A stretch of DNA of 36,628 bases from Flavobacteriaceae bacterium (lineage in GTDB: Bacteria > Bacteroidota > Bacteroidia > Flavobacteriales > Flavobacteriaceae). The stretch covers positions 1-36,628 of the forward strand of contig CANFNV010000017.1 in assembly GCA_947448525.1 (NCBI GenBank). The letters run 5' to 3'. The notes beneath the pieces are model-generated. The model was not told the origin of the DNA, did not search any database, and saw only the letters and a program-made list of their open reading frames with translations. Made by a program: the position numbers and the translations under genes. Below are positions 24,396-32,560 of this stretch, in pieces; position 1 is the first letter of the stretch; every line of letters begins with the position of its first letter.

Positions 24396-24875
24396 TTATT
24401 TACCAGTTTTGATAATTACTGGTAAAATGAACTGCGTTTTAACAGGAATACCTCTTTTTATTCCTGGATTTACTTTTGGAAAATCGACTAATTTTAGTTT
24501 TAAAATACTGTCAATTCTGATTGTATCATATGCAACGGTGTCTCTTGGGAATTGCGGTTCAAATTGCATAGTTGCATCCGAATTTACTGTAACTTTTACT
24601 TCAATTGTATCTAATTTTGGAAATAATATTTTCAGTGTGTCGATGCTCAATTTTTGTTGTATGGTAGCGGATAAAAACTCAAAAAAACAATGTTTTTTTT
24701 GACTTACATCAATTATTTTTTCGCAATCGGCAATAGATGGATATACATCAACAACTTTCCAATTGATTTCTTTAATTTGCTTTTCTAGTAATTCTTTTTC
24801 AGAAGGTACTTGCTTCTCAAAATATTGACAAGATTGTAGTAGTAAAATCAGTAAAAGAGTTAAATTTTTTTTCAA
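24396..24875 (-). CDS. Lipoprotein of unknown function with TonB-C-like tail
   Basis: A 159-residue lipoprotein. Residues 1-16 are a type II signal peptide with lipobox LLQSC (Cys16). A charged helical stretch follows (PSEKELLEKQIKEINW), then a compact domain with a possible disulfide pair (ADCEKII, KKHCFFEF). The C-terminus, VDFPKVNPGIKRGIPVKTQF then ILPVII, resembles the ending of TonB-type C-terminal domains, though there is no membrane anchor or proline-rich arm. I do not recognise the family and would not call it TonB. Its stop codon touches that of the converging GT2 gene, and a 9-bp stem lies in its last codons. Confidence 0.75.
   Translation of the reverse strand: MKKNLTLLLILLLQSCQYFEKQVPSEKELLEKQIKEINWKVVDVYPSIADCEKIIDVSQKKHCFFEFLSATIQQKLSIDTLKILFPKLDTIEVKVTVNSDATMQFEPQFPRDTVAYDTIRIDSILKLKLVDFPKVNPGIKRGIPVKTQFILPVIIKTGK
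24399..24426. terminator. Stem-loop at the shared GT2/lipoprotein 3' ends, possible bidirectional terminator
   Basis: TTTACCAGT (24399-24407) and ACTGGTAAA (24418-24426) form a perfect 9-bp stem with a 10-base loop, in the last codons of the lipoprotein gene and right after the GT2 stop. There is no strong T run on either side, so terminator function is uncertain. Confidence 0.4.
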
Positions 24876-25187
24876 ATTTTTGATGTTTGGGATTGATTAT
24901 TTTTTATAATGTTCTTGAGTAAAATAGGATAGAGTGAAACACTGTTGTTTGAATTACACTTTTAATAAAAGATTCAAAAATAGTAAAAAAACAACAAAGT
25001 TTATTCAATCAAAAAAGCCATCCCTAAATTCCGATATAAATCAGAATAAATGGAAAGCTTTTCATTGGTCTAACTACTAAACCATGCTATGGGTTACAAA
25101 TCCATAGCGAAAACAACACAACTAATTTTGAATGAATTCCTGAATTAAAATATATTCAACAATTGCATTTCATTTGCTTTTTTGGGC
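24876..25187. other. Intergenic stretch without a gene
   Basis: About 310 AT-rich bases with no credible reading frame. The only structure I see is a stem-loop at 25086-25108 (GCTATGG / CCATAGC, 9-base loop). It is not followed by a T run. It separates the lipoprotein gene from the tRNA-Asp terminator. Confidence 0.6.
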
Positions 25188-25217
25188 AAAAAAGCACTTT
25201 GTTTCCAAAGTGCTTTT
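25188..25217 (-). terminator. Intrinsic terminator of the tRNA-Asp gene
   Basis: AAAGCACTTTG (25191-25201) and CAAAGTGCTTT (25206-25216) form a perfect 11-bp stem with a 4-base loop, followed on the minus strand by six T. It is about 20 bases downstream of the tRNA 3' end. Confidence 0.85.
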
Positions 25218-25237
25218 AATATTTTTCCCAATTTTAG

Positions 25238-25311
25238 CGGTCTGGACGGGACTCGAACCCGCGACCCCATGCGTGACAGGCATGTATTCTAACCAACTGA
25301 ACTACCAAACC
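25238..25311 (-). tRNA. tRNA-Asp (anticodon GTC)
   Basis: A 74-base cloverleaf. The acceptor stem GGTTTGG pairs with CCAGACC, with one G-T pair. The D-arm is GTTCAGTTGGTTAGAAT. The anticodon stem CATGC/GCATG encloses loop CTGTCAC with anticodon GTC, and the T-arm is CGGGTTCGAGTCCCG. Discriminator base is G, as required for Asp. CCA is not encoded. It has its own promoter and terminator. Confidence 0.97.
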
Positions 25312-25329
25312 ATCGCTTAATTGCGGTTG

Positions 25330-25360
25330 CAAATATACACACGTTTTTTATATTTACAAG
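25330..25360 (-). promoter_or_regulatory. Promoter of tRNA-Asp
   Basis: CTTG (25360-25357) and TATATTTG (25337-25330) on the minus strand with 19 bases between, a close match to the Bacteroidota -33/-7 pattern. The box ends 18 bases before the mature tRNA. Confidence 0.65.
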
Positions 25361-25397
25361 TGAATTTAATTACTTTTTTAAATTAAAATTCAATTGC

Positions 25398-26324
25398 CTA
25401 ACCAAATATTTGTTTTTCAGCTAAATATGTAGTTAGAATTTTTTCAAAATTAGCACCAATATTGACAGGAACATATTTTATTTTATTCTGTGCACAAGTT
25501 AAGGAGATGCTTTTAAAATACTTTTTAATAGTATTCTCGTATTCTTCTTTTACATTTTCTGCAAAAAGATTAATTATTTCTCCTGATTCAACATCAATAA
25601 ACTTTCGTGGCGTGTTGTCAAAATCAAAACTTAATTCTCTTTTTTCATCAATTACATGAAATAAAACTACTTTATGTTTATTGTGTTTTAAATGTTGTAA
25701 GGCATTAAAAAGTGCTTCTTGATTATCGTTTTGAAACATATCGGTAAAGATAATAATCATCGAACGACGCTGCATTTTTTCGGCTATTTGATGTAAAAAA
25801 GTAATAGTGTCTGTTGGTTTTGCTTGTTTTGGAGTGGCTAATAAATCTTCCAATTTATTCAATAACATTCTATGATGGCGATCGCTTCCTTTTTCTGGAG
25901 CATAATATTCATAATTATCCGAATAAACGCTTAACCCAACTGCGTCACGTTGTTTTTTAAGTAAATTCATCAGTACAGCAGAAGCCAATACCGAAAAACC
26001 AATTTTGCTTTCATAAAACGCTTGATTATCTTCCAATTTTGGATAATGCATTGATGATGAATTATCAATAATTAAATGACAGCGAAGATTCGTTTCTTCT
26101 TCGAAACGTTTGGTGAACAAACGGTCGGTTTTGGCAAATAATTTCCAATCGATGTGTTTGGTGCTTTCACCAGCGTTATACGTTTTATGTTCAGCAAACT
26201 CTGCAGAAAACCCATGAAATGGCGATTTGTGCATTCCCGAAATAAATCCTTCAACCACTTGATTGGCTAAAAGCTCTAAATGCTTGAAGCCCGAGATGAG
26301 TTCTTTTTGTTCTTCTATCTTCAT
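25398..26324 (-). CDS. DUF58 (VWA-like) domain protein
   Basis: A 308-residue cytoplasmic protein of the DUF58 family. YNAGESTKHIDWKLFAKTDRLF (ending near residue 70) is the family signature, and a MIDAS-type DNSSS motif at 87-91 lies in a VWA-like fold. These proteins are usually encoded with a MoxR AAA+ ATPase and BatA/BatB proteins and are linked to stress tolerance; none of those are in the window, so they may be elsewhere. It has its own promoter box five bases before the ATG. Confidence 0.9.
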   Translation of the reverse strand: MKIEEQKELISGFKHLELLANQVVEGFISGMHKSPFHGFSAEFAEHKTYNAGESTKHIDWKLFAKTDRLFTKRFEEETNLRCHLIIDNSSSMHYPKLEDNQAFYESKIGFSVLASAVLMNLLKKQRDAVGLSVYSDNYEYYAPEKGSDRHHRMLLNKLEDLLATPKQAKPTDTITFLHQIAEKMQRRSMIIIFTDMFQNDNQEALFNALQHLKHNKHKVVLFHVIDEKRELSFDFDNTPRKFIDVESGEIINLFAENVKEEYENTIKKYFKSISLTCAQNKIKYVPVNIGANFEKILTTYLAEKQIFG

Positions 26325-26328
26325 AGTT

Positions 26329-26336
26329 CAAAGATA
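26329..26336 (-). promoter_or_regulatory. -7 box (TATCTTTG) of the DUF58 gene
   Basis: TATCTTTG on the minus strand ends 4 bases before the ATG at 26324, so the transcript is nearly leaderless. CAAATT(T/G) repeats lie directly upstream (26337-26370). Confidence 0.55.
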
Positions 26337-26381
26337 ATTTGAAAATTTGAAAAGGAGTCAATTTGAAAATTATTTAACAAA

Positions 26382-26412
26382 TAAAAAAGGCCTAACTTTT
26401 TGTTAGACCTTT
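26382..26412 (-). terminator. Intrinsic terminator of trxA
   Basis: On the minus strand AAAGGTCTAAC pairs with GTTAGGCCTTT (arms 26402-26412 and 26386-26396, one G-U pair, 5-base loop), followed by a T-rich tail. It lies 22 bases after the trxA stop. Confidence 0.85.
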
Positions 26413-26434
26413 CTTTAACTTTTATAAAGGTGTA

Positions 26435-26752
26435 TTATAGTAATGCATCTACGGCATCAGTATAGGTTTTCTTTGGAGCTACACCTACTTGACGTCCAAC
26501 TACTTCACCGTTTTGAAAAATTAATACGGTTGGAATGTTACGAACTCCATATTTTGCAGCAAATTCTTGGTTGGCGTCAACGTCAACTTTTCCTACTGTT
26601 GCTTTTCCTTCATACTCTGTTGCTATTTCATCGATTACTGGACCTACCATTCTACAAGGGCCACACCAAGCTGCCCAAAAATCTACTACTACCGGTTTGT
26701 CTGATTTTAATACTACTTCATCGAAAGTAGCATCTGTTATTGCTAATGCCAT
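26435..26752 (-). CDS. trxA: Thioredoxin
   Basis: A 105-residue thioredoxin with the redox motif WCGPC (Cys30, Cys33), the cis-Pro region RNIPTVLIF and no signal peptide, so it acts in the cytoplasm as a disulfide reductant. The length is typical. It lies 107 bases downstream of dnaE but has its own promoter box and terminator, so it is probably a separate unit. The window shows no thioredoxin reductase; the FAD enzyme at 14842 lacks the required CxxC. Confidence 0.97.
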   Translation of the reverse strand: MALAITDATFDEVVLKSDKPVVVDFWAAWCGPCRMVGPVIDEIATEYEGKATVGKVDVDANQEFAAKYGVRNIPTVLIFQNGEVVGRQVGVAPKKTYTDAVDALL

Positions 26753-26784
26753 ATTTTTATTTTTTATTTTATTGTTTTGAATTA

Positions 26785-26792
26785 CAAAGATA
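26785..26792 (-). promoter_or_regulatory. -7 box (TATCTTTG) of trxA
   Basis: TATCTTTG on the minus strand, 33 bases before the trxA ATG. Confidence 0.55.
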
Positions 26793-26859
26793 AAGAAACA
26801 TTTTACTTATGAAATGCAACTTGTATTACTTTTAATTATTTTTTGATTGAAAGAATTGA

Positions 26860-29800
26860 TTAATTGAGTTTGAAATTCACTTGCAACTTTTCTAATTCTT
26901 GCAATAGTTCTTTGGAGATTTTTATTTTTAACTTTCTGCTAGGCATTGCTAATCGGTTAATAATACGTGTTTCTTCTAAATCAATTAATGGATTTGAAAT
27001 GCTAATTTCATCATCAATTTCTGTTGCTATATCTAAATTATCAATGTCAATTTCTGAATCATTTTCAATCAGAATAGGGTTTTTTATTGCAATTATTTCT
27101 TCAGAAATTTCAGGTTTTTTTAACACTTTTTCAATTTCTACAACTTCAAAACTAACTGGGTTTGTTCCTTCGTTGGCTTTAAAAATTTCATTTAATTGCT
27201 CTATCAAATGCTGTTTTAAATCATTTATATTTAGCTGTATAGATAGCTTTTTAGCGAAGTTTGGCAACACATCGGCCAGTAATTTTGCATCCAAAAACGT
27301 AATTTGTGGCTCCGATTTTTTTCCGGTTTCCCGATTTACCCAACCGTCTTTAACTCCAATTTTGAAATAAATAAATTGATTGTTCACCAAGAAATGACGA
27401 AATTTCAGGTATTCTTCATTAAAAATTCTAAAATCATGACTTTCGTCATACCCTTCAAGGGTGAACATAGCCCAATCTTTTCCGTTTTTCCCGGTGCGGT
27501 ATTGCACATTAGTTACAATTCCTCCAAATGTCAAGTTTTTTCCAATTAATACATTCAAACTTTTTATTTGCGCCAATTTAATATTGCAGAAATAATTCAT
27601 TTCAAATCGGTAATCGTCCAGTGGGTGACCTGATATATAAATTCCAACGACTTCTTTTTCTTTCGCCAGTTTTTCCATTGTACTCCATTCTTCACAAGGT
27701 GGAACCATAGGTTCGTCTATTTGAACATCACTAGCTTCTCCAAATAAACTTACTTGCGACGAATTTTCATTTTCTTGAAATTTAGAACCATAACGCATTG
27801 CTTTTTCATAAAAAGTAATTCCCTCGCCTTCTATATGAAAATATTGAGCTCGATGCGTATCGGGAAAGCAGTCGAACCCACCCGCATATGCAAGACTTTC
27901 AAATGCTTTTTTGTTTGCAGCCCGAAGATCTATTTTTTTAGCCAAATCAAATATTGATTGGTAGGGTGCCTCTTTTCTATTTTGTACAATGGTATCCACT
28001 GCATTAGCGCCAACGCCTTTAACCGCTCCCATTCCGAAACGAACAGCGTATTCATTATTTACCGTAAATTTATAAAACGACTCGTTCACATCTGGCCCAA
28101 GAACCTTTAATCCCATGCGTTTGCATTCTTCCATAAAAAAGGAAACTTGTTTGATGTCGTTCATGTTATTGGATAAAACCGCTGCCATATACTCTGCCGG
28201 AAAATTGGCTTTTAAATAGGCGGTTTGGTAGGCAATCCAAGCATAGCAAGTGGAGTGCGATTTATTGAATGCATATTCAGCAAACGCTTCCCAGTCTTTC
28301 CAAATTTTCTCTAATTTTTCTTCTGAATGCCCTTTTGCTGCGGCTTGAGCAATGAACTTTGGTTTCATTTTATCCAAAACGTCACGTTGTTTTTTTCCCA
28401 TTGCTTTTCGCAAAACGTCAGCATCACCTTTAGAAAAATCGGCTAATTTTTGGGACAAGAGCATTACTTGCTCTTGGTAAACTGTAATTCCGTAGGTGTC
28501 TTTTAGCAATTCTTCGCAGGCATCTAAATCGTAAAGAATTGTCTCTTCGCCATTCTTTCTTCTAATAAAACTCGGAATGTATGCAATTGGTCCCGGACGA
28601 TAAAGCGCATTCATAGCAATTAAATCTGGAAAAACGGTAGGTTTCAATTCCTTCATGTATTTCTGCATTCCCGGACTTTCATATTGAAAAATACCAACTG
28701 TTTCCCCTCGCTGAAAAAGCTCATAGGTTTTTACATCATCTATCGGAAATTCATCGGGGTTGATGTCTTTTCCTGTTCTATATTTTACCAGTTTTACAGT
28801 ATCTTTTATTAAGGTTAGAGTTTTTAAACCTAAAAAATCCATTTTCAATAATCCGGCACTTTCTACTACCGAGTTATCAAATTGGGTGACATATAAATCG
28901 GAATCTTTTGCCGTTGCTACCGGAACGAAATTGGTAATATCGTCTGGCGTGATGATCACACCGCAAGCGTGGATCCCTGTATTTCTTAAATTTCCTTCTA
29001 AAATTTGAGCTTGCTGAATGGTTTCACTGCCCAAATCGGATGCTTTACTAAGCGCAATTAATTCTTTTACTTTTTCAAAATCTTCAGGTCGTAACGCCGC
29101 TTTTAATTTGGCATCATCCATTGAAAATATTTTTTCTAGATTCAAATTGGTTGGAATTAACTTCGCAATTTTATCGGCTTCAAATAAGGGCAAATCCAAA
29201 ACTCTAGCCGTATCACGAACCGATGATTTTGCAGCCATGGTTCCGTAAGTGATGATTTGTGCCACTTGCTTTGAACCGTATTTTCGAATGACATAATCCA
29301 TAACTTTGCTTCGACCTTCATCATCAAAATCGATATCAATATCGGGAAGCGAAACCCTATCTGGATTTAGAAAACGCTCAAAAAGCAAGTTGTATAAAAG
29401 GGGATCAATATTGGTAATTCCGAGACAATATGCTACCACGGAACCCGCTGCAGAACCACGGCCTGGGCCCACAGAAACCCCCATTTTTCTGGCCTCTGCG
29501 ATGAAATCTTGAACTATCAAAAAATAACCTGGATACCCCGAATTTTCTATTGTTAGTAATTCAAAATCAATACGTTCTTGAATTTCTGGAGTGATTTCAG
29601 AATAACGTCTTTTTGCACCTTCATAAGTCAAGTGATTTAGGAATTTATTTTCACCACGTTTTCCATTATCGGTTTTATCGTCTTCCACCAAAAATTCCTC
29701 TGGAATGACAAATTTTGGAAGCAACACTTCGCGTGCCAAATTGAAGATTTCGATTTTATCAACAATTTCTGAAATGTTAGAAATCGCTTCAGGTAAATCA

Positions 29801-31407
29801 GAGAATAATTTTTTCATTTCTTCACTCGACTTGAAATAATATTCCTGATTGGGCAATCCATAACGATACCCGCGACCGCGACCTATTGGAGTTGATTGCT
29901 TTTCACCATCACGAACACATAGCAAAATATCATGTGCATTTGCGTCTTCTTTATCGATATAAAACGAATTATTAGTTGCAACTGTTTTTACATGATGCTT
30001 TTTTGCTAATGCAATTAACGATTGGTTCACGCGATTTTCATCTTCTTGATTGTGGCGCATTAACTCGATATATAAATCGTCACCAAATTGTTCTTTCCAC
30101 CAAATCAGTGCTTCTTCGGCTTGATTTTCTCCAAGATTTAATATTTTATTCGGAATTTCACCATACAAACCTCCTGACAAAACAATGAGGTCCTCTTTGA
30201 ACTGTTTGATGATTTCTCTATCTATTCGAGGTACATAATAAAATCCGTCTGTGTAAGCAATGGAGGACATTTTTGCCAAATTATGGTATCCGTTTTTGTT
30301 TTTTGCAAGCAAGACCACTTGATATCCGTTGTCTTTTCTTGATTTATCTTTATGATTATCGCAGACAAAAAACTCACACCCTACAATTGGTTTTATGATG
30401 GTTTCCGTTGGAAGTTCTCCTGCTTCAAGCGCTGTTTTATTTTTGAATTCAGCGGTTTTATTATGATACAAAACATCTCGTACAAAGTGAAAAACGCCCA
30501 TCATGTTTCCGATATCAGTCATGGCCACAGCACGCATTTTGTTTTTTACAGCCGCCTCAACTAAATCTTTAACAGAAACTGTTGATTGCAATACCGAAAA
30601 CTGTGTATGATTGTGAAGGTGAACAAAATCAGTATCAATTAGGATTTTATTATTTTCTGAAAGTGTTTGTTTGGAAATAGATATGTTACCGGTATCCCCA
30701 AATTGCTGACGAATTTTATCGGAAGCTTCTTTCAGATTTATGTGTTGTAACCCTATTAACTGAATCGATCTTGGGTTTTTAAGCTGAAAATCTTCAAAGT
30801 AGTCTTGAGAAACATCTAGTTCAGTTTTAGTAAAAATTTCGGTACGAATTAATTCAAAAAAACAACGTGTTGTAGCTTCTACGTCGGCAGTTGCATTATG
30901 TGCTTCTGCAAATGGTTGGTTGAAAAGATAGTGATGTAATTCGGTTAATGTTGGTAGTTTGAATTTCCCGTTTCGTCCACCAGGTAATTTTAATAGTGCT
31001 GCTGTAACCTCGGTACAAGTATCTAAAACAGGCATTTTGGTCAAAGGGGAATCAATTTCCATTCTGTAAAATTCACAACCCAAGATGTTGACATCAAAAC
31101 CTACATTTTGACCAACAATATATTTGGTTTTTGATAAAGCACTATTGAACTTCTCCAACATTTCTTTAAGTTGAATTCCTTGTTGTTGCGCTAATTCGGT
31201 AGAAATTCCATGAATGCGTTCTGCATCATAAGGGACATTGAATCCTTCTGGGTTAATAAGATAATCTTGATGCTCGATTAGGCTTCCCATTTCGTCGTGC
31301 AATTGCCAGGCAATTTGGACGCATCTAGGCCAATTATCAGTGTCAGAAATTGGTGTCGCCCAATTTTTAGGCAATCCAGTGGTTTCGGTATCGAATATTA
31401 AATACAT
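26860..31407 (-). CDS. dnaE: DNA polymerase III alpha subunit with N-terminal 3'-5' exonuclease domain
   Basis: A 1515-residue replicative polymerase. Residues 1-190 are a DnaQ-type DEDDh proofreading exonuclease with Asp6 and Glu8 (FDTETTG), Asp105 (GFDVN), His170 and Asp175 (HNATAD). The PHP domain starts near 260 (FVHLHNHTQFS). Its later motif reads TDIGN at 297-301 where TDHG is usual, suggesting loss of a metal ligand. The polymerase core has VGPGRGSAAGS at 646-656 and PDIDIDF at 688-694 with catalytic Asps. A helix-hairpin-helix (GAVKGVGANAV) is near 1127-1137. QVSLF at 1218-1222 fits a sliding-clamp-binding motif, and an OB fold follows. Start ATG 31405-31407 gives MYLIFDTETTG; a longer frame to 31434 only reads through a repeat. 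Confidence 0.96.
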   Translation of the reverse strand: MYLIFDTETTGLPKNWATPISDTDNWPRCVQIAWQLHDEMGSLIEHQDYLINPEGFNVPYDAERIHGISTELAQQQGIQLKEMLEKFNSALSKTKYIVGQNVGFDVNILGCEFYRMEIDSPLTKMPVLDTCTEVTAALLKLPGGRNGKFKLPTLTELHHYLFNQPFAEAHNATADVEATTRCFFELIRTEIFTKTELDVSQDYFEDFQLKNPRSIQLIGLQHINLKEASDKIRQQFGDTGNISISKQTLSENNKILIDTDFVHLHNHTQFSVLQSTVSVKDLVEAAVKNKMRAVAMTDIGNMMGVFHFVRDVLYHNKTAEFKNKTALEAGELPTETIIKPIVGCEFFVCDNHKDKSRKDNGYQVVLLAKNKNGYHNLAKMSSIAYTDGFYYVPRIDREIIKQFKEDLIVLSGGLYGEIPNKILNLGENQAEEALIWWKEQFGDDLYIELMRHNQEDENRVNQSLIALAKKHHVKTVATNNSFYIDKEDANAHDILLCVRDGEKQSTPIGRGRGYRYGLPNQEYYFKSSEEMKKLFSDLPEAISNISEIVDKIEIFNLAREVLLPKFVIPEEFLVEDDKTDNGKRGENKFLNHLTYEGAKRRYSEITPEIQERIDFELLTIENSGYPGYFLIVQDFIAEARKMGVSVGPGRGSAAGSVVAYCLGITNIDPLLYNLLFERFLNPDRVSLPDIDIDFDDEGRSKVMDYVIRKYGSKQVAQIITYGTMAAKSSVRDTARVLDLPLFEADKIAKLIPTNLNLEKIFSMDDAKLKAALRPEDFEKVKELIALSKASDLGSETIQQAQILEGNLRNTGIHACGVIITPDDITNFVPVATAKDSDLYVTQFDNSVVESAGLLKMDFLGLKTLTLIKDTVKLVKYRTGKDINPDEFPIDDVKTYELFQRGETVGIFQYESPGMQKYMKELKPTVFPDLIAMNALYRPGPIAYIPSFIRRKNGEETILYDLDACEELLKDTYGITVYQEQVMLLSQKLADFSKGDADVLRKAMGKKQRDVLDKMKPKFIAQAAAKGHSEEKLEKIWKDWEAFAEYAFNKSHSTCYAWIAYQTAYLKANFPAEYMAAVLSNNMNDIKQVSFFMEECKRMGLKVLGPDVNESFYKFTVNNEYAVRFGMGAVKGVGANAVDTIVQNRKEAPYQSIFDLAKKIDLRAANKKAFESLAYAGGFDCFPDTHRAQYFHIEGEGITFYEKAMRYGSKFQENENSSQVSLFGEASDVQIDEPMVPPCEEWSTMEKLAKEKEVVGIYISGHPLDDYRFEMNYFCNIKLAQIKSLNVLIGKNLTFGGIVTNVQYRTGKNGKDWAMFTLEGYDESHDFRIFNEEYLKFRHFLVNNQFIYFKIGVKDGWVNRETGKKSEPQITFLDAKLLADVLPNFAKKLSIQLNINDLKQHLIEQLNEIFKANEGTNPVSFEVVEIEKVLKKPEISEEIIAIKNPILIENDSEIDIDNLDIATEIDDEISISNPLIDLEETRIINRLAMPSRKLKIKISKELLQELEKLQVNFKLN

Positions 31408-31409
31408 AG

Positions 31410-31447
31410 TTTCAAAAATCAATGTCAATTTCAAAAATCAAAGTCAA
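31410..31447 (-). repeat. 19-bp tandem repeat in the dnaE leader
   Basis: On the plus strand TTTCAAAAATCAATGTCAA (31410-31428) is followed directly by TTTCAAAAATCAAAGTCAA (31429-31447), with one mismatch. The first copy ends 3 bases from the dnaE ATG. Confidence 0.9.
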
Positions 31448-31470
31448 AAAAAGTCCTGTTTTTGACTTTG
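31439..31470. repeat. Perfect 12-bp inverted repeat upstream of dnaE
   Basis: CAAAGTCAAAAA (31439-31450) and TTTTTGACTTTG (31459-31470) with an 8-base loop. Its left arm overlaps the second 19-bp repeat, and its right arm falls at the predicted transcript start. It could be an operator or a 5' hairpin. Confidence 0.85.
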
Positions 31471-31472
31471 TT

Positions 31473-31480
31473 CAAAAGTA
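31473..31480 (-). promoter_or_regulatory. -7 box (TACTTTTG) of dnaE
   Basis: TACTTTTG on the minus strand, 65 bases before the ATG. Transcription would start near 31466, inside the inverted repeat, giving a leader of about 60 bases. I see no convincing -33 element. Confidence 0.5.
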
Positions 31481-31559
31481 CAATTTACAAAATAATTTAT
31501 GAATTTTAGTTATTAACAAAAGAAAAATAAATGACATTTCAGGATATAAAATATTTATA

Positions 31560-31581
31560 AAAACCTTAATAACAAGGTTTT
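31560..31581 (-). terminator. Weak terminator of the mevalonate-UbiA operon
   Basis: AAAACCTT (31560-31567) and AAGGTTTT (31574-31581) form an 8-bp stem with a 6-base loop, 50 bases after the ubiA-family stop. The minus-strand tail is only moderately T-rich. Confidence 0.5.
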
Positions 31582-31630
31582 AAAATTGAATATAGTGAAA
31601 ATTTCCACGACAATTTTAAAAAATGAACTT

Positions 31631-32548
31631 CTAAATTTTAAGTAAAGATTTTCCGTGAATTAACACGTTAGGATTGATAAGTACAATACTAAAAACGCCC
31701 GTAACAATAAGCAATTTAAGAATATTATGAAGGAGCAGGTATTGTAGTTTATTATTTGCTTTCCATAACAAAATCAGAAAGAAAATTAAAATAATCAAGC
31801 TAATGTAAAAATAAATATCCATGAAACCCACATCGCAAATTTCAACTAAAATATAAACCGGAATTATGGTTAAAATTGTTAATAGGGTTATGATTTTTTT
31901 TGCAAAATTTTCTCCGTATTGTACCGGAATTGTTTTGTAATCATTAGCGATATCTCCTTTGATGTTTTCTAAATCTTTTATAATTTCTCTTATTAAAAGT
32001 AGTAATAGCAAAAAAGTCGCATGTGCAAAAATTTCCGGATACAAGTTTTTGTAGTACAAAAGAATGGCAAAAAATGGCAAAATTGCTAATAAAGAAGCAG
32101 TTAGGTTTCCAATTATTGGGTATTTTTTTAATTTATGGGAATAAAACCAAATTAGAAATATATAAACCGAAAAAAAAAGAACGGCCTTAAAAGAGACCAA
32201 CATTGCTAACAAAGCCACAGCAAAATTAACTGTAAAATAAACTTGAAGTTTGGTTCGTTGGCTTACCAATCTGTCTATTTTAGATTTGTTAGGCCGATTG
32301 ATTAAATCTTTTTTACCGTCATAAAAGTTGTTGATGATATAACCCGAAGCTATGGTCAAACTAGAAGCAATAACAATAATGAAAAGGTTGAAATCGAGTA
32401 TCACATTCAGTGCCCTTTTATCGGGAGAAAAAATAAATATGGCCGACAAATATTGTGCTAATGCTATAATGGGAATATTATATCCGCGAACTACAGAAAA
32501 CATACTGATAATTTTCATTATAGTAAGTTTGGAGTGTCGGCTTAACAT
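31631..32548 (-). CDS. UbiA-family prenyltransferase
   Basis: A 305-residue inner-membrane aromatic/polyprenyl transferase with eight or nine membrane segments. The two Asp-rich magnesium-binding motifs are present: NNFYDGKKD at residues 73-81 and DLENIKGDIAND further on. UbiA relatives attach isoprenoid chains to quinone rings, hemes or glycerol phosphate; in Flavobacteriaceae this one is often labelled geranylgeranylglycerol-phosphate geranylgeranyltransferase, but the acceptor cannot be fixed from sequence. The gene starts 12 bases after the mevalonate kinase stop, so substrate supply and use are co-transcribed. An internal ATG at 32518 is an alternative start. Confidence 0.9.
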   Translation of the reverse strand: MLSRHSKLTIMKIISMFSVVRGYNIPIIALAQYLSAIFIFSPDKRALNVILDFNLFIIVIASSLTIASGYIINNFYDGKKDLINRPNKSKIDRLVSQRTKLQVYFTVNFAVALLAMLVSFKAVLFFSVYIFLIWFYSHKLKKYPIIGNLTASLLAILPFFAILLYYKNLYPEIFAHATFLLLLLLIREIIKDLENIKGDIANDYKTIPVQYGENFAKKIITLLTILTIIPVYILVEICDVGFMDIYFYISLIILIFFLILLWKANNKLQYLLLHNILKLLIVTGVFSIVLINPNVLIHGKSLLKI

Positions 32549-32560
32549 AACTTTATTTTA

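Noticed and set aside
26443..26780. Two plus-strand reading frames opposite trxA
   Set aside because: Antisense shadows of a gene with the WCGPC motif; their composition is not protein-like.
31410..31447. CRISPR-like repeat
   Set aside because: Two adjacent copies with no spacers and no cas genes.
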